DNA from: Vibrio sp.
GTDB taxonomy: Bacteria; Pseudomonadota; Gammaproteobacteria; Enterobacterales; Vibrionaceae
Assembly (NCBI GenBank): GCA_007124475.1
Contig: SLFB01000055.1
Span: 1-29,958, forward strand
Direction of reading: 5' to 3'
Length of the DNA: 29,958 nucleotides
In this document: in pieces, positions 24,377 through 29,958 of the stretch
Layout of the letters: each line of letters opens with the position of its first letter
How positions within the stretch are numbered: the stretch's first letter is position 1
Position numbers and translations under genes: made by a program
Notes under the pieces: generated by a model
What the model saw: the letters and a program-made list of their open reading frames with translations, nothing else
The model's database searches: none
Told to the model about the DNA's origin: nothing

Positions 24377-25117
24377 TCAACAGCACACTGCAAGTTCAAA
24401 TGGGATGTTTTGACTGCTGGCTTTGCCGGAGTCAAATTCAATGAATTTAATCGCAAAGCGGTTTTTATGCCCAGAAATCATTGGATAAACCCCGTACTCT
24501 AAAGGAATCGATAAACGGAGGATGTTGGCCTCTTCAGCATCACTTTGGTAAAAACCTAGTTTGGCTAACTGGCTACGGAAGTGACCGGTTTCGCGCGTCA
24601 GTTTTAGCCATAAACTCAGCGCATCGGTCAGTGGTTGTAAAGTCACCAGCCATTGTTCAATGTCATGCCGTTTATGTTGCTCAGACAGATGGAGCCAGTA
24701 GTGCAGTGATGGCAAATCAAAACAGCAGGTTCCGCCAGGTAAATTGAAACGCTGACGAATGACGCAGAGGAAGCGATCATTTTTCAATGATTGCCCAAAA
24801 CGCTCTCCAGTTAAAAGATGACTATGTACAGTATCGATTTCCGTGAGTAAGCGGGTGAGCATTTGTTGATCAACCCCCTCAATATCAATCCATTGCCGGT
24901 AGGTTTGTCGCTGCTTTTCCAGATCTTTGGCTAATTCACTTTTCAATTGCATCTGATCAAAAATATCTAATAAATCAAATAGCGAGCGAAAGAGCAGCTG
25001 GTGTTGAATAGTATTAACATCTTGGCAAGCTTGTTCCACTTGATTGAGCAGCGCTTCGACACGCAGATAAATACGTGTTTTTTCGTTTAGCGGATGTTCA
25101 AACTTATGTATGGTCAT
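24377..25117 (-). CDS. zapD: Cell division protein ZapD
   Basis: Cytoplasmic FtsZ-binding protein that cross-links FtsZ filaments at the division ring. The 246-aa product has the typical start KFEHPLNEKTRIYLRVEALL, an N-terminal helical bundle (about residues 1-115), then a beta-rich C-terminal half with FSLPGGTC-like RFNLPGGTCCFDLP and ending in IPFELAVCC. The ATG at 25117 has AAGGCAAG about 8 nt upstream; 15 further in-frame codons upstream are not needed. It follows coaE after 31 bp, the same coaE-zapD-yacG order as in E. coli (older name yacF). Confidence 0.94.
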   Translation of the reverse strand: MTIHKFEHPLNEKTRIYLRVEALLNQVEQACQDVNTIQHQLLFRSLFDLLDIFDQMQLKSELAKDLEKQRQTYRQWIDIEGVDQQMLTRLLTEIDTVHSHLLTGERFGQSLKNDRFLCVIRQRFNLPGGTCCFDLPSLHYWLHLSEQHKRHDIEQWLVTLQPLTDALSLWLKLTRETGHFRSQLAKLGFYQSDAEEANILRLSIPLEYGVYPMISGHKNRFAIKFIEFDSGKASSQNIPFELAVCC

Positions 25118-25148
25118 GAAACTTGCCTTGATTGATTTATGAATATTC

Positions 25149-25775
25149 TCACCGATTAACACGGCTGATTGCTAGATACTTTTGATGTAATTTTGTGATC
25201 AGAGACAAAAGTTGACGGTTATCTTTGTCATTGTTGATCACATCGTCAGCGATGGCGAGTCGCTGAGCTCGAGTTGCTTGTGCGGCCAAAATCGCTTGTG
25301 CTTGTTGCTGAGTGACTTGATCTCTCGCCATGGTACGCATTAATTGGCTCTCTTCGTCGACATCAACCACTAACACGCGATCGACCATGGATTGTAATTG
25401 ATTTTCCACCAATAGGGGAACCACTAACAAGCCATAAGGAGAAGAGATTTGTTGTATTTGCGCTAACATACGGTCATTAATCAGTGGATGTAAAGTATGG
25501 TTGAGCCATTCTTTGTCTGATGGGATGGAAAAAACACGCTCTCTTAGCGCACTGCGATTAAGCTGCCCGGTGTCATCTAAGATACCGCTACCGAAATGCT
25601 CGATGATAGCGGCGAGGCCGGGGGTGCCAGGCTCGACCACTTGGCGGGCGATAATGTCAGCATCAATGATGTCAATAGCAAAGTGCTGCTGAAAGAGGTT
25701 AGCCACCGTGGTTTTGCCACTGGCGATACCGCCAGTAAGGCCGACGACTAAGGGTTTCGCTTGAGTGATACTCAT
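25149..25775 (-). CDS. coaE: Dephospho-CoA kinase
   Basis: Last step of coenzyme A synthesis: phosphorylates the ribose 3'-hydroxyl of dephospho-CoA. The 208-aa product has the P-loop GGIASGKT at residues 15-22 in VVGLTGGIASGKTTVA, the substrate-binding IIDADIIARQVVEPG, HPLI and VPLLVENQL, and the lid region MARDQVTQQQAQAIL. The ATG at 25775 overlaps the pilD stop in the four-base ATGA arrangement, so it is very likely translationally coupled to pilD. Linkage of coaE to pilD is seen in many gammaproteobacteria. Confidence 0.96.
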   Translation of the reverse strand: MSITQAKPLVVGLTGGIASGKTTVANLFQQHFAIDIIDADIIARQVVEPGTPGLAAIIEHFGSGILDDTGQLNRSALRERVFSIPSDKEWLNHTLHPLINDRMLAQIQQISSPYGLLVVPLLVENQLQSMVDRVLVVDVDEESQLMRTMARDQVTQQQAQAILAAQATRAQRLAIADDVINNDKDNRQLLSLITKLHQKYLAISRVNR

Positions 25776-26629
25776 AAATATAGATACCAAGTGAGTAGTT
25801 TATCGCCCCATAACATCGCTATCCAACCGGCAATGGCCAGATAAGGACCAAACGGGAAAGCCTTATTGATCCCTTGTTTTTGTAAACGCAATTGAATTAA
25901 GCCAAACACTAAGCCAACCAATGAAGAGAGCAATACGATTAATGGCAATAGTTGCCATCCGAGCCAAGCGCCAAGGGCGGCGAGTAGTTTAAAATCACCG
26001 TAGCCCATGCCTTCTTTGCCGGTCAGTAGTTTGAATAGCCAATAAATCGACCATAAGCATAAATACCCCGCCATCGCACCAATCACCGCATCCGTGAGGG
26101 ATAAAGGACTAATGGCGAATAACGCGGCAGATATTCCGCCCCACATCAAAGGTAATGTCAGTTGATCGGGCAGTAACATGGTATCAAAATCGATAAAGGT
26201 GGCGGCGATTAAGACATAAGTAAACAGCAGTAAGGCGACACTATAAGCACTAAAGCCAAAATAGAGGGCGATAATCAAACTGGTGACCGCGCTTAACAGC
26301 TCGATGGCGGGATAACGAACGCTGATCGGGGCTGCGCAGTGACTGCACTTACCTTGTAAGCAGAGCCAACTGAGTAGAGGAATATTATCGCGGATACGTA
26401 ACGCCGTGTGACAATGTGGGCAAGTAGAGCGTGGGGTGCTGAGGGTTAATTGACCTTTCGGCGGTTCGATCCCGGCATCAGGAAAAGATTCGGCACATTC
26501 TTGCTGCCATTCACGCTGCATGATCGCGGGCAGGCGGTAAATGACCACATTAAGAAAGCTACCAATAATGAGACCAAACAGCGTTGCTAGTGCCGGAAAT
26601 AGCCAAGGTATAGAGTAAAAAATGTCCAT
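25772..26629 (-). CDS. pilD: Type IV prepilin peptidase / N-methyltransferase
   Basis: Inner-membrane aspartyl protease that cuts and N-methylates type IV prepilins and type II secretion pseudopilins. The 285-aa product has GSFLNVVIYRLP near the N-terminus, a cytoplasmic zinc-binding loop with two CxxC pairs (Cys70/73 and Cys95/98), and the two catalytic aspartates Asp147 (FIDFDTMLLPD) and Asp212 in GMGYGDFKLL. About eight membrane segments are visible. Start choice is uncertain: ATG 26629 (MDIFYSIPWLF) fits my memory of Vibrio homologues, ATG 26641 adds four residues, and neither has a good ribosome site. An ERIC element separates it from pilC. Confidence 0.93.
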   Translation of the reverse strand: MDIFYSIPWLFPALATLFGLIIGSFLNVVIYRLPAIMQREWQQECAESFPDAGIEPPKGQLTLSTPRSTCPHCHTALRIRDNIPLLSWLCLQGKCSHCAAPISVRYPAIELLSAVTSLIIALYFGFSAYSVALLLFTYVLIAATFIDFDTMLLPDQLTLPLMWGGISAALFAISPLSLTDAVIGAMAGYLCLWSIYWLFKLLTGKEGMGYGDFKLLAALGAWLGWQLLPLIVLLSSLVGLVFGLIQLRLQKQGINKAFPFGPYLAIAGWIAMLWGDKLLTWYLYL

Positions 26630-26718
26630 TAAAGTGCTCATATTTGCAGCGAGTGACGTTGCCCACCGTAATAAAGAGTATGGTTTGTTAGACACAAGTA
26701 TGGCTTTAGAGAAGAGTG

Positions 26719-26834
26719 CCCCCCTTCTTATTTAAGCTCAGAGGCGTTGGCTACGTTCGTTACTCTCGCCTGTCTATGAGCATGGGGAATGACTTACTTG
26801 CCGCCCACCTGCAACTCCAAGTTGTTTGGGTATA
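26719..26834. repeat. ERIC element between pilC and pilD
   Basis: The second ERIC copy in the window. Recognisable blocks are GCGTTGGCTACGTTCG (26744-26759), GAGCATGGGGA (26778-26788), CTTGCCGCCCACCTGCAACT (26798-26817) and the intact GGGTATA end (26828-26834). The middle has lost part of the CACCCCAGTCAC arm, so the palindrome is shortened, and the left end is degenerate. It lies wholly between two genes of the same operon and would be transcribed. Confidence 0.85.
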
Positions 26835-26870
26835 CTATTTATCAATGTGGGAATGATAGAAAAAGCTATC

Positions 26871-28112
26871 TTACCCTAATACGCTCATTAAGTTAAAGAT
26901 AGGTAGATACATCGCCACCACTAAACTGCCCACGACAGTGCCAAGAACGACAATAATCAGCGGTTCAAGAATTTTACTGAGATTATCCACCGTATTATCG
27001 ACATCAAATTCATAAATCGCTGCAATTTTGTTAAGCATATCGTCAAGTTGGCCAGACTCTTCACCTATCATCACCATTTGCAGCACTAATTCTGGAAAGA
27101 CCCCCGTATTACGCATGCCGACATACATAGGCACCCCAGTGGCGGTTTGCTTAGCAACCTCTTCGATGGCGGTTTGATAGTGTAAGTTACCGGCGGTTTT
27201 ACCTGTGGTGTGTAAACTGTCGAGGATAGGGATCCCCGCGGCAAAACTGGTGGCTAACGTGCGGCTGAATTTGGCGATGGCGGCTTTAGTTACTACCTCT
27301 CCGATGATGGGCAATCGAAGTAGTAATCGACTGCTGTGCAGTCGAACAGCAAAAGAGCGGCTATGGAGCCATTTAGCCGCCAATACACCAAGGGCGCAGG
27401 TGATAAAAAAAATCATGCTATAGTGCTGCACCCAATGAGACAGCTTGAGTACTTGCTGGGTAAACCAGGGGAGATCAGCGCCAAAGCCTTGGAACATGTG
27501 CTCGAACTCCGGGATCACCATGGTTAGCATTAGGTAGGATACTGCTAAAGCGACCAAGACAACCATGCATGGATAAATCATGGCTTTAATCACTTTAGCG
27601 CGTAGTTGTTCTGCTTTTTCACGATAATGAGCTAAACGTTCAAACACCTCGGCTAAGTTACCCGATTGTTCGCCGGTTTGTACCAAATCCACATAGAGAG
27701 TATCAAACAAAGGGCTAACGGTGCGCATGGCTTTTGATAATGGCGTCCCCGCCGCGACACTTTTGGTTAGCTGAGCAATAATGGATTTCATTTCGGCTTT
27801 TTGTTGGCTATCGCCAACCAATGTTAACGCTTGCACTATTGGTAGGCCGGTGGCCAGCATGGTCGAAAGTTGGCGAGTGAGGAGAGTAATATCTTTCGCT
27901 TTCGCTTGATGACTAAGACGAGTAACAACAGAAAGGCTCGATTTTTTGATTTTTTTAATTTGAATATGCTGGGTTTTTAATTTATCTCTCACTTCCAGCT
28001 CGCTCAGGGCTAAAAATTGCCCTGCGACTTTGCGCCCTGAGCTGTTAATGCCTTTCCAACGATATTGTTTGAGTTCTAGTTTTTGGCTTAATTGCATGTT
28101 AGCTGGTTCCAT
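26871..28112 (-). CDS. pilC: Type IV pilus inner membrane platform protein PilC
   Basis: Polytopic inner-membrane protein on which the pilus is assembled, driven by PilB. The 413-aa product has an N-terminal cytoplasmic part (YRWKGINSSGRKVAGQ) and two copies of the type II secretion F domain, at about 75-200 (LLTRQLSTMLATGLPIVQAL) and 275-400 (KFSRTLATSFAAGIPILDSL), with membrane segments near 178-198, 228-248 and 385-408. The ATG at 28112 lies 3 nt behind the pilB stop (TAATTGATG); a second ATG at 28097 (MQLSQKL) is possible. Neither has a strong ribosome site, which points to coupling with pilB. Confidence 0.95.
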   Translation of the reverse strand: MEPANMQLSQKLELKQYRWKGINSSGRKVAGQFLALSELEVRDKLKTQHIQIKKIKKSSLSVVTRLSHQAKAKDITLLTRQLSTMLATGLPIVQALTLVGDSQQKAEMKSIIAQLTKSVAAGTPLSKAMRTVSPLFDTLYVDLVQTGEQSGNLAEVFERLAHYREKAEQLRAKVIKAMIYPCMVVLVALAVSYLMLTMVIPEFEHMFQGFGADLPWFTQQVLKLSHWVQHYSMIFFITCALGVLAAKWLHSRSFAVRLHSSRLLLRLPIIGEVVTKAAIAKFSRTLATSFAAGIPILDSLHTTGKTAGNLHYQTAIEEVAKQTATGVPMYVGMRNTGVFPELVLQMVMIGEESGQLDDMLNKIAAIYEFDVDNTVDNLSKILEPLIIVVLGTVVGSLVVAMYLPIFNLMSVLG

Positions 28113-28115
28113 CAA

Positions 28116-29804
28116 TTAGAAGTAAAGTACGCGCTGTAGCTCTTCAATGCTGGTGATGCCCTGTGTGAGCTTTTCTACCCCAGATTGTTGTAAGGTTTGC
28201 ATCCCATTGGCTTTAGCGATTTGCTCAATCTCGGCAATGGATGAGCCTTGCATGACCGCTTTGGCCAGTTGGGCATTAAACGCCATCACCTCATAGATGC
28301 CAGTACGTCCACTGTAGCCTTTGATACATTCACTGCATCCACTTGGGTTGGGGCGATACACCACTTGTTGAGCGGATAACGCGAATTGTTGCTGCTCAGT
28401 CAAGTTTGGCGCGCTGGCGATTTTACAAGCAGGGCATAGGCGGCGGGCTAAACGCTGAGCAATAATTAAGCTTAAGGAGGAAGCAAGGTTAAATGCTTCA
28501 ATCCCCATGTTGGCGAGGCGAATGACGGTTTCCGCTGCCGAATTAGTGTGTAGGGTGGATAACACTAAATGACCGGTTTGCGCTGCTTTCACAGCAATTT
28601 CTGCTGTTTCTATGTCACGAATTTCACCCACCATTACAATATCAGGGTCTTGGCGTAAAAAAGATCGCAGCGCCTCAGCAAAACCAAAACCAATTTTAGG
28701 TTGGACTTGTACTTGATTGATGCCCGGTAAGTTTATCTCGACTGGGTCTTCGGCGGTGGAAATATTGACTTGCTCGCGATTTAATAAACTTAGCCCAGTA
28801 TAAAGGGAAACGGTTTTGCCGCTGCCGGTCGGGCCGGTCATTAAAATCATCCCTTGCGGCTGCTTAAGCGCCTTGAGATAGAGCTGCTTTTGCACCTCGT
28901 TATAACCTAATTTATCGATATCTAAACTGGCGGCGCTGCTATCGAGTAAACGTAGCACGATTTTTTCGCCCCACAGCGTCGGCAGGCTAGAAACGCGCAT
29001 ATCAATTGCGGTGGTGGCATTGAGGCGCAGCTTAATTCGCCCATCTTGTGGTAAGCGGCGTTCGGCAATATCTAACTTGGCTAAAATTTTAATCCGCGCT
29101 GCCAGTCGCCGCCCTAAATGGCTGGCGGGTTGTTGGGTTTGCACTAAAATGCCATCGCAGCGCAAGCGGACGCGATACAGTGACTCGTAAGGCTCAAAGT
29201 GAATATCGGACGCCCCTTTGCGCACCGCATCTAATAAAATTTGGTTAATAAAGCGGCTAACGGGGGAGTCATCTTGGCTAAGGTCTTCAATGTTTTGCTG
29301 CTCTTCATCCGCCACATCCACTAAGTTAGCAAGTTCATCTTGGCTTATTTCTTTGCCTTGTATGCCTTGACCATTTAATGAGCGGCCATATAAGCGGCGA
29401 ATCGCCCCTTGTAGGGTTTTATAATCCGCCAGTACCACTTCAACCGCCAGCCCAGTGGCAAAGCGAAATTCTTCTTCTGCTTGTTGATGAGTTGGGTCGG
29501 CCATGGCTAAGGTGAGCACTAGGCCATTATTTTCTAGCGGCAGCGCTTGATAGCGCATGATTAACTCGCGCAATCCGAGCTGTTGACACAGCTCTGGGTA
29601 GGCAAAATCGCTCAGATTTTGGATCGGCAGTGCGAACAGCTGACTGATGTGTTCGCTCAGCTCTTGGCTATCGAAGATGGCTAAATCCAACAAAGCTTCC
29701 GGCGCACTGGCGCCAGAAGCTTGGATATGTTCGACCAGCGCTTTTTCTTGCGTCAGGCTAAGTAGTTGCGCCTGACGCAAAATCGCGATGAGATTGGTGA
29801 GCAT
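28116..29804 (-). CDS. pilB: Type IV pilus assembly ATPase PilB
   Basis: Hexameric secretion ATPase that powers pilus extension. The 562-aa product has an N-terminal MshEN-like domain (about 1-150), then the ATPase: SRFINQILLDAVRKGASDIH (arginine-finger region), Walker A GPTGSGKT with Lys330, the Asp box STAEDPVEINL, Walker B DIVMVGEIRD, and the His box TGHLVLSTLHTNSA. Near the C-terminus is the four-cysteine zinc site CPAC...CSEC. Its ATG is only 14 nt behind the pilA stop and no Shine-Dalgarno sequence is visible, so translation may depend on pilA. Part of the pilABCD set that in Vibrio builds the DNA-uptake (chitin-regulated) pilus. Confidence 0.97.
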   Translation of the reverse strand: MLTNLIAILRQAQLLSLTQEKALVEHIQASGASAPEALLDLAIFDSQELSEHISQLFALPIQNLSDFAYPELCQQLGLRELIMRYQALPLENNGLVLTLAMADPTHQQAEEEFRFATGLAVEVVLADYKTLQGAIRRLYGRSLNGQGIQGKEISQDELANLVDVADEEQQNIEDLSQDDSPVSRFINQILLDAVRKGASDIHFEPYESLYRVRLRCDGILVQTQQPASHLGRRLAARIKILAKLDIAERRLPQDGRIKLRLNATTAIDMRVSSLPTLWGEKIVLRLLDSSAASLDIDKLGYNEVQKQLYLKALKQPQGMILMTGPTGSGKTVSLYTGLSLLNREQVNISTAEDPVEINLPGINQVQVQPKIGFGFAEALRSFLRQDPDIVMVGEIRDIETAEIAVKAAQTGHLVLSTLHTNSAAETVIRLANMGIEAFNLASSLSLIIAQRLARRLCPACKIASAPNLTEQQQFALSAQQVVYRPNPSGCSECIKGYSGRTGIYEVMAFNAQLAKAVMQGSSIAEIEQIAKANGMQTLQQSGVEKLTQGITSIEELQRVLYF

Positions 29805-29818
29805 AAATTATTGATAAC

Positions 29819-29956
29819 TTATGATTCTTTACAAGCTTTTGGTTGTAAGGCTTTTTCTTCGATATCTGTTGTACATCCCCAGTATCCATCATCTGTTCTT
29901 TCTAATGTTAGATTTTTACCAGTAACTTTAGGGCTAACGCCGGCTTCATTAAACGT
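29819..29956 (-). CDS. pilA: Type IV pilin PilA, C-terminal fragment (cut by window end)
   Basis: Only the last 45 codons are present; the gene continues beyond the right edge. The frame ends in TAA at 29821-29819. The translated end reads NEAGVSPKVTGKNLTLERT, then DDGYWGCTTDIEEKALQPK, then ACKES. This is the type IVa pilin D-region: two cysteines (in WGC and ACK) that close the C-terminal disulphide loop, preceded by two beta-strands. Position directly before pilB supports the call. The segment looks more AT-rich than pilB, as is common for these highly variable pilins. Confidence 0.85.
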   Translation of the reverse strand, partial: TFNEAGVSPKVTGKNLTLERTDDGYWGCTTDIEEKALQPKACKES

Positions 29957-29958
29957 AA

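Noticed and set aside
1..29958. Novel defence, mobile or biosynthetic system
   Set aside because: Every frame of substantial length belongs to a known core family in its usual order; there is no integrase, transposase, toxin pair, CRISPR array or island boundary in the window.

Overview
This window is an ordinary stretch of gammaproteobacterial core chromosome, most likely from a Vibrio. Several things support this. The encoded proteins resemble the E. coli and Vibrio orthologues along their full length (PyrG 545 aa, Eno 433 aa, ParE, ParC with Ser85/Glu89 numbering as in V. cholerae). A pilABCD-coaE-zapD-yacG block is followed by parC-parE. Two ERIC-type palindromic repeats are present. From memory, the gene order closely matches V. 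cholerae chromosome 1 between pyrG and pilA. The species cannot be named from the sequence alone.

Layout. (1) 17-3092 (+): pyrG and eno, CTP synthesis and glycolysis, ending in a strong terminator. (2) 3129-5044 (-): cca and ygiM, tRNA 3'-end repair and an envelope SH3 protein. (3) 5451-7544 (-): a DUF47/PhoU-like gene followed by pit, a phosphate-uptake pair, with an ERIC element directly behind the pit stop codon. (4) 7751-9369 (+): ygiF (inorganic triphosphatase) with a possible 32-codon ORF coupled to its stop. (5) 9615-10925 (+): a small methyl-accepting chemotaxis protein with its own terminator. (6) 10996-15394 (+): glnE and hldE, control of glutamine synthetase and ADP-heptose synthesis for LPS. 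(7) 15484-16797 (-): tolC, convergent with hldE across a 13-bp bidirectional terminator stem. (8) 17180-24066 (+): nudF-yqiB-cpdA-yqiA-parE-parC, the classical cluster of nucleotide-signal hydrolases and topoisomerase IV. (9) 24139-29956 (-): the reverse-strand block reads in transcription order pilA (3' end only), pilB, pilC, an ERIC element, pilD, coaE, zapD, yacG. It covers the DNA-uptake type IV pilus machinery, coenzyme A synthesis, and two small proteins acting on FtsZ and gyrase.

No tRNA, rRNA, CRISPR array, transposase, integrase or phage gene was seen, and I found no sign of a new multigene system. The points worth a second look are in non-coding DNA: the two ERIC elements (one inside the pil operon), a long nested stem-loop upstream of ygiM, inverted or direct repeats before nudF, parE and glnE, the small ORF behind ygiF, and a sigma-28-like -10 box before the chemoreceptor. 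One gene-content point is that cca and ygiM are direct neighbours where, as I recall, V. cholerae carries the type II secretion genes gspA/gspB.
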